Origin: JBBSNV01 sp964458605
Lineage (GTDB): Bacteria > Pseudomonadota > Alphaproteobacteria > Reyranellales > JAQSWP01
DNA: 64,000 nucleotides
NCBI GenBank assembly: GCA_964458605.1
Contig: CAYWLS010000005.1
Span: 1 to 64,000 of the forward strand
Direction of reading: 5' to 3'
Within the stretch, counting starts at the first letter, position 1. Each line of letters begins with the position of its first letter. Positions 1 through 8,688 of the stretch are shown piece after piece. A model generated the notes under the pieces. It made no database searches, was not told the DNA's origin, and saw nothing but the letters and a program-made list of their open reading frames with translations. A program made the position numbers and the translations under genes.

Positions 1-51
1 GCCAACTACTTCAAAAATGCCGGGTATGCTTCAATCTGAACGGATCAGACT

Positions 52-1599
52 CTAGTTGGCCAGTTCGACCGTTTGCAGGTGGAACTGGTAGGCGCTGCTG
101 ACCGAGGGCGTCCAGTTCTTGATGCGCGGGCCCGCCGCGAACACCGTGCTGCACCAGAACAGCGGGATCGATTCGCGGTTCTGGTCCTCGAGCTTGGCGA
201 ACTTCTGCAGCAGTTCCTCGCGCTTCTTCAGATCGACCGCGTGCAGCTGGTCCTTGAAGATCTCGGCGTATTCCGGCACGTCGATATTGCCGGTCGACCA
301 GGTCGAGGTCTTGGTGTACCAGCCCTCGATCAGTTCGCCGCCGTCGTCGGGAATCGAGGACGGGCCGTAGAACACCATAGGCTGCTTGGCACCACGCATC
401 ATCGCCAGCCAGGCCGACGTCTCGTACGGCTCGCGCGTCACCTTGAAGCCGACCGCTTCCAGATTGCCGGCCAGCGCCTCGAGCACCTGCGGCGCGTTCG
501 GTAGCGAACCGAACGATTCGGTGTGCATCGAGAAGGTGATCTCCTTGCCCGGCTTGATGCCGGCGTCGGCCAGCATCTTCTTGGCCTTGGCCGGATCGTA
601 GGGTTGTACCTTCAGGCCCGGGTCGTAGCCGAAGGTGGCCGGGGTGAAGATGCTGGAGGCAGGCTCGCACACGCCGGGCAGCAGCTTGCTGGCGATCTCC
701 GGCCGGTTCATTGCGTAGCCGATCGCCAGGCGCACGTTCTTGTCCTTGGCTTCCGGAAACTTGGTCTTGTTGAAGTACATCGCGCTGGTACCGCTGTAGC
801 GCGAGGAGAAGATGTGCAGCTTGGGATTGGTGCGCGCCTTCTCCAGCAACGCGCCGGTCAGGCCGCCGACGATGTCGGCCTCGCCTTTCTCGAGCATGGC
901 GTAGAGCGTGAACTGCTCCTTGACCAGCCGCTCGGTCACGCCCTTGATCTTGGGTGCGCCGTCCCAGTAGTCGTTATTGGCCTCGTACTTGGTCCATTCG
1001 CCGGCCTTCATGTCGACGTACTTGAACGGCCCGGTGCCGATCGGGTGCTGCTGGAAGCCCTTGGCACCGACCTTCTCGTAGTAGGCCTTGGGGATGATCG
1101 GCTGCAGGCCGTAGCGCGCCGCCGAGAAGAAGCCCGGCCACGGCGCCTTGAGCACGAAGCGCACGGTCAGCGGATCGACCACCTCGATACGGTCGATCGA
1201 TTCGACGAAGCCCTTGCGGTAGGAATGCGTGCTGGTCGGCGCGATCACCATGTCGTAGCTGAACTTGACGTCCTCGGCGGTCAGCGGATCGCCGTTGTGG
1301 AACTTCACGTTGGGCCGCAGCTTGAAATCGATCTGCTTGCCGTCCGGGCTGATGGTCCAGCTCGTCGCCAGCGCCGGATACTTGCCCTTGGGACCAAGGT
1401 CGAGCAGGCCGTCGAACAGCTTGTCGTAGGCCAGATAGTCGGTCACCGCGACCATCGCCGTCGGATCGAACTGCTGGCGCAGCAGCGGGCTGGCGATGAC
1501 GATGTCGCCCTTGGGCTGCGCTTGCGCCGCCAGCGGCGCGCTGAGCGCGAGCGCCAGCGCGGCGGCGACGCAGGATTTGGCAATGGAAAGCGATCTCAT
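52..1599 (-). CDS. ABC transporter substrate-binding protein, family 5 (copy 1)
   Basis: A 515-residue periplasmic solute-binding protein of the oligopeptide/dipeptide/nickel (SBP_bac_5) class, which delivers a ligand to an inner-membrane ABC permease. An N-terminal signal peptide (about residues 1-28, ending AQAQ) is followed by the family core: LRQQFDPTAMVAVTD, NGDPLTAEDVKFSYD, and HPIGTGPFKYVDMKAGEW. The ATG at 1599 is chosen over longer readings because an AGGGAGG ribosome site lies 8 bases upstream and the signal peptide starts there. It belongs to a set of four paralogues (5276-6862, 7063-8610, 8689-10248). No permease or ATPase is nearby, so the transporter partner must lie elsewhere. 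The ligand is unknown. Confidence 0.93.
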   Translation of the reverse strand: MRSLSIAKSCVAAALALALSAPLAAQAQPKGDIVIASPLLRQQFDPTAMVAVTDYLAYDKLFDGLLDLGPKGKYPALATSWTISPDGKQIDFKLRPNVKFHNGDPLTAEDVKFSYDMVIAPTSTHSYRKGFVESIDRIEVVDPLTVRFVLKAPWPGFFSAARYGLQPIIPKAYYEKVGAKGFQQHPIGTGPFKYVDMKAGEWTKYEANNDYWDGAPKIKGVTERLVKEQFTLYAMLEKGEADIVGGLTGALLEKARTNPKLHIFSSRYSGTSAMYFNKTKFPEAKDKNVRLAIGYAMNRPEIASKLLPGVCEPASSIFTPATFGYDPGLKVQPYDPAKAKKMLADAGIKPGKEITFSMHTESFGSLPNAPQVLEALAGNLEAVGFKVTREPYETSAWLAMMRGAKQPMVFYGPSSIPDDGGELIEGWYTKTSTWSTGNIDVPEYAEIFKDQLHAVDLKKREELLQKFAKLEDQNRESIPLFWCSTVFAAGPRIKNWTPSVSSAYQFHLQTVELAN

Positions 1600-1646
1600 G
1601 GGCAGACCTCCCTGAACTGTCGTTGAAAGAAAAGGTTGGCGCGGCG

Positions 1647-2477
1647 CTACGGCCGCGGCTTCTCGCCGGCGATCTGGACCCGCCGCATGCGGCGCAGTTC
1701 CTTGTAATCGTCCAGCGCGTAATGCTGGGTGCACCGGTTGTCCCAGATCGCCAGCGACCCGGCACGCCACCGGAAGCGGCACTGGAACTCCGGCTTCTGC
1801 ACGTGCTCGTAGAGCATGTGCAGCAGGTTTCGGCTCTCCACTTCGCTCAGGCCGACGATACGCTGGGTGTAGTTGGAATTGACGAACAGCGCCTTGCGGC
1901 CGGTCACCGGATGGCGGTGCACCACCGGATGTTCCGCCGGCTGGTCGACCACCATGGCCTCTTCGCGCAGGATGTTCTTGCCGGCATAGCGGCGCTTGAC
2001 GTTGGAATTGTCGTGCTGCGCGGTCAAGGTCTCGAGATAGGCCTGGGTACGCTTGTCGAGCGCTTCGAAGGCGGCATACATGCTGGCGAACAAGGTGTCG
2101 CCGCCCACCTTGGGCGCGACCTCGCAATAGAGCAGCGAGCCCATCGGCGGCTCTTCGAAATCGGTGTTGTCGGTGTGCCACATCGATCCCACCGCCACCT
2201 TGGTGCCGTCGTTCTCCAGCAGCGACAGGCAATCGTGCTTGTCGCCATAGAGCTTCAGCTTCTTCGAATAGAGCGGCGTACCGAAGCGGCGGCCAAGGTC
2301 GACTTGCTGGTCCGGGTCGATGGTCTGGTCGCGGAAAAACACCACCTGATGGTCCATCAGCGCCTGGTGGATGCGACCGAACAACGCATCGTCGACGCCC
2401 TGGGACAGATCGATGCCCTGGATTTCGGCGCCAATGGCCGGCGCCATCGGCTCGACCGCAAAACTGTTGAGCAACAT
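1647..2477 (-). CDS. TauD/TfdA-family Fe(II)/2-oxoglutarate dioxygenase
   Basis: A 276-residue alpha-ketoglutarate-dependent dioxygenase of the taurine/2,4-D family. The metal-binding HxD is visible at H101/D103 (MWHTDNTDF), with the distal His in CTQHYALDDY and the oxoglutarate-binding Arg in RRMRRVQI. The start at 2477 (MLLNSFAVEP) is preferred over an upstream ATG at 2567 because the family begins close to this residue and a GGGAAGAA site precedes it. It lies 47 bp upstream of the binding protein at 52-1599 on the same strand, so the two may be co-transcribed. That would link ligand import to oxidative cleavage. The substrate cannot be told from sequence. Confidence 0.9.
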   Translation of the reverse strand: MLLNSFAVEPMAPAIGAEIQGIDLSQGVDDALFGRIHQALMDHQVVFFRDQTIDPDQQVDLGRRFGTPLYSKKLKLYGDKHDCLSLLENDGTKVAVGSMWHTDNTDFEEPPMGSLLYCEVAPKVGGDTLFASMYAAFEALDKRTQAYLETLTAQHDNSNVKRRYAGKNILREEAMVVDQPAEHPVVHRHPVTGRKALFVNSNYTQRIVGLSEVESRNLLHMLYEHVQKPEFQCRFRWRAGSLAIWDNRCTQHYALDDYKELRRMRRVQIAGEKPRP

Positions 2478-2609
2478 GTCGTTTCTTCCCGTAGCGCGCG
2501 ACGTCGCCGCAGCATGTCTGGTGGATTTTTGCGGCGGATTGTTCCCGCTATTGGAGAGCAATGTCAACCGAATGTATTAATCCGATTTGACGCAATTCGA
2601 CGCTGCCGG

Positions 2610-3779
2610 CTACGGCGACAGCGGCTTGCGTCGATCGATCTTGCGCAGCAGCAGCAGTGCGACCAGGGCCGACAGGCTGAGCGCCGAAGAAACGATCAGC
2701 ACGCGACTTCCCATCGCGTCGATTAGCAGACTGAAGGCCAGCGGCGCAGCCGCCTGCGCCATGCGCGAGGGCGCGCCCAGCAGCCCCAGGCGATAGCCGT
2801 AGTCGCGCGACCCGAAAATTGCCAGCGGCAACGTGCCACGGGCGATGGTCAGCACGCCATTGCCGGCGCCATGGAAGATGGCGAACACCGTGGCCCATCC
2901 GCCGCCCATGACCGCGAACACCGCCGCGCCCAGCGGATGGGTGATGCAGGCCAGCCGCGTCGAGATCAGCGGATGGTAGCGGCTGAGGAAGCCGGCCTCG
3001 ATCAGCCGCGCGCCGACCTGGGCCGGGCCGATGAAGGCGCCGGCGGCGATCGCCTCGAGATGGCTGGCGCCGTTGGCCTCGAGGATGCGCGGCAGATGCG
3101 CCGCCATGGCGCCGGTCACGGTCCAGGCCGCCGCGAAGGCGAAAGCCAGCAACACCATGGCGCGGTCGATCGGAATGTGGGGCTTGATCTTCGCGGTGGT
3201 GGCGACGGCCGCCTTCTCGACCGCCGGCAGGAAATAGAGGTTGAGCGGCAGGCCAAGCAGGATATGCGCGGCGGCCCAGGCCAGGCAGGTGTCGCGCCAG
3301 CCGATGGTGCCGAGGCCCCAGGCGCTGAGCGGCCAGCCCACCGTGCTGGCGAAGCCGGCAATCAGCGTGATGCCGGTGATCGAGCGGCGCGCCTGCTCGC
3401 CGTAGATGCGCCCCAGCGCGGCGAAGGCGGCATCGTAGAGGCCAAGCCCCATGCCCAGCCCCAGGAACAGCCAGGCCAGCACCATGAGCCACAGCGACTG
3501 GGATATCGCCAGCAATCCCAGGCCGATGGCCAGCACGATATTGGAGGCCGACAGCACGCGCCGGCCGCCGAATATGTCGATCTGCCGTCCGATCCATGGC
3601 CCCAGCAGCGCGGAAATGACCAGCGCCACCGAGAAGGCGGCGAAGAAGAAATTGTTGGAAATGCCCAGTTCGCGCGAGATCGGATCGGCCAGCACGGCGG
3701 GCAGATAGTAGCTGGAGGCCCAGGCCAGCGTCTGGGTAGCGCCCAGCACCAGAACCAGCGGCAATTCGCGATGGCTCAT
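2610..3779 (-). CDS. MFS transporter
   Basis: A 389-residue polytopic membrane protein with the major facilitator pattern. Hydrophobic helices run throughout, and there is a basic loop after helix 2 (GPWIGRQIDIFGGRRVL) equivalent to the family GxxxDRxGRR motif A. The start at 3779 (MSHRELPLVLVLG) opens directly into helix 1. It is transcribed toward the TauD gene on the same strand, with 130 bp between them. It is likely an importer or exporter of a small organic acid, but no substrate-specific signature was recognised. Confidence 0.85.
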   Translation of the reverse strand: MSHRELPLVLVLGATQTLAWASSYYLPAVLADPISRELGISNNFFFAAFSVALVISALLGPWIGRQIDIFGGRRVLSASNIVLAIGLGLLAISQSLWLMVLAWLFLGLGMGLGLYDAAFAALGRIYGEQARRSITGITLIAGFASTVGWPLSAWGLGTIGWRDTCLAWAAAHILLGLPLNLYFLPAVEKAAVATTAKIKPHIPIDRAMVLLAFAFAAAWTVTGAMAAHLPRILEANGASHLEAIAAGAFIGPAQVGARLIEAGFLSRYHPLISTRLACITHPLGAAVFAVMGGGWATVFAIFHGAGNGVLTIARGTLPLAIFGSRDYGYRLGLLGAPSRMAQAAAPLAFSLLIDAMGSRVLIVSSALSLSALVALLLLRKIDRRKPLSP

Positions 3780-3924
3780 GGGATGGCGGGACGATGTGCT
3801 TGCGTCGACAAAGCGATGCGAGCTTAGCCTTCGCCGCCCGGCGGCGACAGGGCCATGACCATACCGGTTATGACGGCGACGGGCGGCAGCTATGCCGCCT
3901 GCCGACGACGATCCGGTCCCTTCC

Positions 3925-5085
3925 CTAGGCGCGCGCGCCCTTCAGCATCTCGCGGGCGATGATGACCTGCTGGATCTGCGAGGTGCCCTCGTACAGCCGC
4001 ACGATGCGCACGTCGCGATAGAAGCGCTCGACGGCGTAGGAGCGGATATAGCCGGCGCCGCCATGGATCTGCACCGCGCGGTCGGCGATGCGGCCCAGCG
4101 CTTCGGAGCAGAACAGCTTGCAGCACGAAGCCAGCATGGTGACGTCCTCGCCCGCGTCGCGACGGCGCGCGGCGTCCATCACCATCGAACGCATGGCATA
4201 GGCCTCGGTCTGGCTGTCGGCCAGCATGCCCTGGATGAGCTGGAAATTGGCGATGGCCTGGCCGAACTGCTTGCGCTCGACGGCGTATTTCACGCTCTCC
4301 TCGATCAGCCGCTCGGCCATGCCGACGCACAGCGCCGAGACGTGCAGGCGGCCGCGATCGAGCGTGCGCATCGCCGAGCGGAAGCCCATGCCCAGCCCCC
4401 GCTCGCCGCCCAGGATCTGCGCCGCCGGCACGCGGCAATCCTCGAAGATCACGTCGCAGATATGGGCGCCCTGCTGGCCCATCTTCTTCTCGGGCTTGCC
4501 GAAGCGCAGCCCGGGCGCCCCGCGCTCGACCAGGAACGCCGAGATGCCGCCGCCGCCCTTGTTGTTGGGATCGGTACGCGCCATCACCGTCAGCAGATGG
4601 GCCACGTTGGCGTTGGTGATGTAGCGCTTGGTGCCGTTGATCACCCATTCGTCGCCCTCTCGCCGCGCCGTGGTGCGCAGGCCCGCCGCGTCCGAGCCCG
4701 CTTCCGGCTCGGTCAGGCAGAACGAGGTGACGATCGCGCCCGAGGCGATGCCGGGCAGGTATTTGTTCTTCTGCTCGGTCGTGCCGGCATTGATCAGGCC
4801 CTGCGAGCCGATGCCGATATTGGTGCCGCAGGTCGAGCGGAACGCCGGCGCCGCCAGGCCCAGCGCCGCCACCACGCGGGCCTCCTCCTGCGTGTTCAGT
4901 CCCAGGCCGCCGTATTCCTCGGGCACCGTCAGCCCGAACAGGCCCAACCCCTTCATCTCCTCGACCAGCTCGTCCGGGATCTTGTCCTGTTCGGCGACCT
5001 GCTCCTCGAGCGGAATGCAGCGCTCGCGCACGAAGCGCGTCACGGCGTCGACGAGTTGGTCCATGGTCGAGGGATCAAGCGGCAT
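3925..5085 (-). CDS. acyl-CoA dehydrogenase
   Basis: A 386-residue FAD flavoprotein oxidising an acyl-CoA to the 2-enoyl-CoA. It has the normal three-part fold: an N-terminal helical domain, a middle beta domain with the FAD/substrate signature (SFCLTEPEAGSDAAGL and YITNANVAHLL), and a C-terminal helical domain. The catalytic base is predicted at E366 in the conserved LYEGTSQIQQ segment. Length matches short/medium-chain enzymes. It stands alone between the MFS gene and a transcription terminator, with 145 bp of empty sequence on its downstream side. Chain-length preference is not deducible. Confidence 0.93.
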   Translation of the reverse strand: MPLDPSTMDQLVDAVTRFVRERCIPLEEQVAEQDKIPDELVEEMKGLGLFGLTVPEEYGGLGLNTQEEARVVAALGLAAPAFRSTCGTNIGIGSQGLINAGTTEQKNKYLPGIASGAIVTSFCLTEPEAGSDAAGLRTTARREGDEWVINGTKRYITNANVAHLLTVMARTDPNNKGGGGISAFLVERGAPGLRFGKPEKKMGQQGAHICDVIFEDCRVPAAQILGGERGLGMGFRSAMRTLDRGRLHVSALCVGMAERLIEESVKYAVERKQFGQAIANFQLIQGMLADSQTEAYAMRSMVMDAARRRDAGEDVTMLASCCKLFCSEALGRIADRAVQIHGGAGYIRSYAVERFYRDVRIVRLYEGTSQIQQVIIAREMLKGARA

Positions 5086-5200
5086 AGGTCACTCCGGCAT
5101 CTGATGTGGCCGGCAAACTAGCGCCACGGACGCGCCCCGTCATCTGCCAAGCGCGCCGATTTCGACCCGCAATTCGTCGCGCGGCCGGCGCCAAAAGCAA

Positions 5201-5238
5201 GACGCCCGGACGTCGGCGCTGGCCGACATCCGGGCGTC
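5201..5238 (-). terminator. rho-independent terminator for the family-5 binding protein at 5276-6862
   Basis: A 17-bp stem (5201-5217 with 5222-5238) with one C/A mismatch and a 4-base loop. Read on the minus strand it lies 38 bp after the stop of the binding protein and is followed by TTGCTTTTGG, so it fits an intrinsic terminator for that gene. Confidence 0.75.
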
Positions 5239-5275
5239 CCCGCATCCTCGCCCCGGCGAGCCGGGGCCGCGATGG

Positions 5276-6862
5276 CTATTTCGCCAATTCCATGGTGTTG
5301 AAATTGTAGTGGTAGGCGCTGATCACCGCCGGGTGCCAGGACTTCACCCGCGGGCTCACCGCATAGGTGGTGTTGCACCAGAACAGCGGCAACGCCATGC
5401 GCTTCTCGTCCTCCAGCTTGGCCCAGTCCTGCAGCACCTTCTCGCGCTTCTTCAGGTCGGTCATGCCAAGCTGTTCCTTGAACACCTTGTCGTACTCGGG
5501 AACGTTGATATAGCCCGAGGACCACACGGCGGTCGAACTGAACCAGCCTTCGATCAGTTCCCCGCCGTCGTCCGGCATCGAGGACGGGCCGTAGAACACC
5601 ATCGGCTGCTTGCCTGCCCGCCAGGCGGCCAGATAGGCCGCCGAGTCGTAAGGTTCGCGGACGACCTTGAATCCCACCGCCTCGAGATTGCCGGCGATCG
5701 CTTCCAGCACCTGCGGCGCGCTGGGCAGCGAACCGAAGGATTCGGTGTGGATGCTGAAGGTGATCTCGGTGCCCGGCTTGACGCCGGCCTCCTTGAGCAA
5801 TGCCTTGGCCTTGGCCGGATCGTAGGGAATCGGCTTGAGGTCGGGGTTGTAGCCGAAGGTACCGGGCGTGAAGATGCTGGCGGCCGGCTGGCAGATACCG
5901 CTCAGGATCTTCTGGCCGATCTCGGCACGGTTCATCGCATAGGCGACCGCCATGCGCACCCGCTTGTCCTTGGCCTGCGGGAATTTCGGCGTGTTGAAGT
6001 AGATGCCGCTGGTGCCGCTATACTTCGATTCGAAGATCTTGATCTGCTTGTTGGCCTTGACCCGGTCGAGCAAGGCACCGGTCAGACCGAACACCACGTC
6101 GGCCTCGCCCTTCTCCAGCATGGCGTAGAGCGTGAACGGCTCCTTGACCAGCTTCTGGGTGACGGTCTTCACCTTCGACACCTGGCCCCAATAGTTGGGA
6201 TTGGCCTCGAATTTCGACCACTCGCCGGCCTTCATGTCGACCAGAACGAACGGTCCGGTGCCGATCGGATGCTGCTGGAAGCCCTTGGCGCCGACCTTCT
6301 CGTAATAGTTCTTCGGCACGATCGGCTGGATGCCGTAGCGCGCCGACGAGAAGAAGCTGGGCCACGGTTGGTTCAGGTTGAAGCGCACCTTGTAGGGATC
6401 GAGCACGTCGATGCTCTTGATCTGCGCCACGAACGCTTTGCGGTAGGAATGCGTGTTGCCGTCCTTGAGCAGCAAGTCGTACGAGAACTTCACGTCCTCG
6501 GCGGTGAACGGATCGCCGTTGGAGAACTTCACCCCCTTGCGCAGGTCGAAGTCCATCTGCTTGCCGTCCGGGCTGATCGTCCAGCCGGTGGCCAGCGCCG
6601 GAACCTTGCCCTTGTCGGTGAGATTGAGCAGCCCGTCGTAGATCATGTTGAAGGCGGTATGGTCGGTGACCGCCACCATGATCGACGGATCGAACTGCTG
6701 GCGCAGGATGGCGCCGGCGACGACGACGTCGCCCTTCGGCTGGGCCGTCGCCAGGCCGGGCAGCGCGATCAGGCCCAGGGTCAGCATGGCAGCCAGCGCC
6801 GCGGCAAGCCCCGATCTGGCAAGACGCCGCAATCCGATGATGCGGCAGAAATGGATTGGCAT
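5276..6862 (-). CDS. ABC transporter substrate-binding protein, family 5 (copy 2)
   Basis: A 528-residue periplasmic binding protein with a longer arginine-rich signal peptide (about 40 residues, ending PGLATA). The mature chain starts QPKGDVVVAG. The SBP_bac_5 core motifs match the other three copies, for example LRQQFDPSIMVAVTDHTAF and SYRKAFVAQIKSIDVLDPYK. It is closest by eye to the neighbour at 7063-8610: both have the IYFNT, PDDGG and YINVPEYD segments. A strong AAGGAGG site lies about 11 bases before the ATG. It ends in a clear terminator at 5201-5238 and is probably transcribed on its own or with the next copy upstream. The ligand is unknown. Confidence 0.93.
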   Translation of the reverse strand: MPIHFCRIIGLRRLARSGLAAALAAMLTLGLIALPGLATAQPKGDVVVAGAILRQQFDPSIMVAVTDHTAFNMIYDGLLNLTDKGKVPALATGWTISPDGKQMDFDLRKGVKFSNGDPFTAEDVKFSYDLLLKDGNTHSYRKAFVAQIKSIDVLDPYKVRFNLNQPWPSFFSSARYGIQPIVPKNYYEKVGAKGFQQHPIGTGPFVLVDMKAGEWSKFEANPNYWGQVSKVKTVTQKLVKEPFTLYAMLEKGEADVVFGLTGALLDRVKANKQIKIFESKYSGTSGIYFNTPKFPQAKDKRVRMAVAYAMNRAEIGQKILSGICQPAASIFTPGTFGYNPDLKPIPYDPAKAKALLKEAGVKPGTEITFSIHTESFGSLPSAPQVLEAIAGNLEAVGFKVVREPYDSAAYLAAWRAGKQPMVFYGPSSMPDDGGELIEGWFSSTAVWSSGYINVPEYDKVFKEQLGMTDLKKREKVLQDWAKLEDEKRMALPLFWCNTTYAVSPRVKSWHPAVISAYHYNFNTMELAK

Positions 6863-7013
6863 GGGCTGTCTTCCTCCTTGGTTCGTTTGGTTCTTTTGCC
6901 GGCGGCTTGTGCCGTCCGTCTACACCCGGCGCGCTTGCACAGCCCGGCCGCTTGGCCAAATGCCATGGCATCGGCGGCGCCGAAATTTCGACGCCCGCGC
7001 AGGCATGAAGAAC

Positions 7014-7045
7014 GGTCGAGGACGGGAGCGAGCCCATCCTCGACC
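7014..7045 (-). terminator. hairpin after the binding protein at 7063-8610
   Basis: A 13-bp stem with one mismatch (7014-7026 with 7033-7045) and a 6-base loop, lying 18 bp beyond the stop codon. On the minus strand it is followed by GTTCTTC, a weak T-tract, so it may be an attenuating or moderate terminator. Confidence 0.55.
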
Positions 7046-7062
7046 GAATTGGTCTACTTGGC

Positions 7063-8610
7063 CTAGTTGGCCAGTTCCATGGTGTTCAGGTTGTAGTGAT
7101 AGGCGCTCGACACCGCCGGCTGCCACGACTTGACCCGTGGCCCGACGGCATAGGCGGTGTTGCACCAGAACAGCGGTAGCGCCATGCGCTTCTCGTCCTC
7201 CAGCTTGGCCCAATCCTGCAGCATCTTTTCGCGCTTCTTCAGGTCGGTGGCGCCGAGCTGGGTCTTGAACACCGCGTCGTACTCGGGAACGTTGATGTAG
7301 CCGGAGGACCACACGGCGGTCGAGCTGAACCAGCCTTCGAGCGTCTCGCCGCCGTCGTCGGGCAGCGAGGACGGTCCGTAGAAGATGCCGGGCTGCTTGC
7401 CGGAGCGCCAACCCGCGAGATAGGCGGCCGTGTCGTACGGCTCGCGCACCACCTTGAAGCCGACCGCCTCCAGGTTGCCGGCAATCGCCTCCAGCACTTG
7501 CGGCGCGCTGGGCAGCGAACCGAACGATTCGGTGTGGATCGAGAAAGTGACTTCCTTGCCCGGCGCGATGCCGGCTTCCTTGAGCAGGGCCTTGGCCTTG
7601 GCCGGATCGTAGGGGATCGCCTTCAGGCCCGGCAGGAATCCGAACGTCGCCGGCGTAAAGATGCTGGTGGCCGGCTCGCACACGCCGCTCAGAATGCTCT
7701 TGGCGATCTCGGCGCGATTGATGGCGTAGCCCACCGCCAGCCGCACCCGCTTGTCCTTGGCCTCGGGGAACTTCTTGGTGTTGAAGTAGATCCCGCTGGT
7801 GCCGCTGTACTTGGACTGGAAGATCTTCATCTGCTTGTTGGCCTTGAGCTTCTCAAGCAGCGCCCCGGTCAGGCCGAACACCACGTCGGCCTCTCCCTTC
7901 TCCAGCATGGCGTAGAGCGTGAACGGCTCCTTGACCAGGCGCTGGGTCACCGTCTTGACCCGGGACACCTGGCCCCAATAGGCCGTGTTGGCCTCGAACT
8001 TGGTCCACTCGCCGGCCTTCATGTCGACCAGCTTGTAGGGCCCGGTGCCGATCGGATGCTGCTGGAAACCCTTGGCGCCAACCTGCTCGTAGTATTTCTT
8101 CGGCACGATCGGCTGCAGGCCGTAGCGCGAGGACGAGAAGAAGCTCGGCCACGGCTGGGTCAGCACGAAGCGCACCGCATGGTCGTTCAGCACCTCGATG
8201 CTCTTGATCTGCTGCACGAAGGCCTTGCGATAGGAATGTGTGTTCCCGTCCTTGAGCAGCAGCTCGTAGCTGAACTTGACGTCCTCGGCGGTGAACGGAT
8301 CGCCGTTGTGGAACTTCACCCCCTTGCGCAGCTCGAAATCGATCTGCTTGCCGTCATCGCTGACCTTCCAGCTCGTCGCCAGCGCCGGAACCTTGCCCTT
8401 GTCGGTCAGGTTGAGCAGGCCGTCATAGAGCAGGTTGAAGGCGGTGTGGTCGGTGACCGCCACCATGATCGACGGATCGAACTGCTGGCGCAGCAGCGCG
8501 CCGGCGATCACCACGTCGCCTTTCGGCTCGGCGGCCGCCGGCTGCATCAATGGCGCGGCCAGCGCCAGCGACAGCAACCCGGCGACGATGCCGCGTTTCA
8601 AATAGGACAT
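7063..8610 (-). CDS. ABC transporter substrate-binding protein, family 5 (copy 3)
   Basis: A 515-residue periplasmic binding protein with a signal peptide of about 27 residues (ending QPAAA before EPKG). It shares the paralogue core: LLRQQFDPSIMVAVTD, NGDPFTAEDVKFSYE, HPIGTGPYKLVDMKAGEW and a C-terminal LPLFWCNTAYAVG. An AGGGAGGAAAAGG ribosome site sits directly before the ATG. It is flanked by copy 2 downstream and copy 4 upstream, all on the same strand and separated by 78-200 bp. The arrangement suggests tandem duplication followed by divergence in ligand range. Confidence 0.93.
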   Translation of the reverse strand: MSYLKRGIVAGLLSLALAAPLMQPAAAEPKGDVVIAGALLRQQFDPSIMVAVTDHTAFNLLYDGLLNLTDKGKVPALATSWKVSDDGKQIDFELRKGVKFHNGDPFTAEDVKFSYELLLKDGNTHSYRKAFVQQIKSIEVLNDHAVRFVLTQPWPSFFSSSRYGLQPIVPKKYYEQVGAKGFQQHPIGTGPYKLVDMKAGEWTKFEANTAYWGQVSRVKTVTQRLVKEPFTLYAMLEKGEADVVFGLTGALLEKLKANKQMKIFQSKYSGTSGIYFNTKKFPEAKDKRVRLAVGYAINRAEIAKSILSGVCEPATSIFTPATFGFLPGLKAIPYDPAKAKALLKEAGIAPGKEVTFSIHTESFGSLPSAPQVLEAIAGNLEAVGFKVVREPYDTAAYLAGWRSGKQPGIFYGPSSLPDDGGETLEGWFSSTAVWSSGYINVPEYDAVFKTQLGATDLKKREKMLQDWAKLEDEKRMALPLFWCNTAYAVGPRVKSWQPAVSSAYHYNLNTMELAN

Positions 8611-8688
8611 CCTTTTCCTCCCTGCGTTGTTGATTGTGCTGAGCGTTGCCGGCGGTGACGGCGTTCCCTTGCCGCCCCGCCGGCCCCG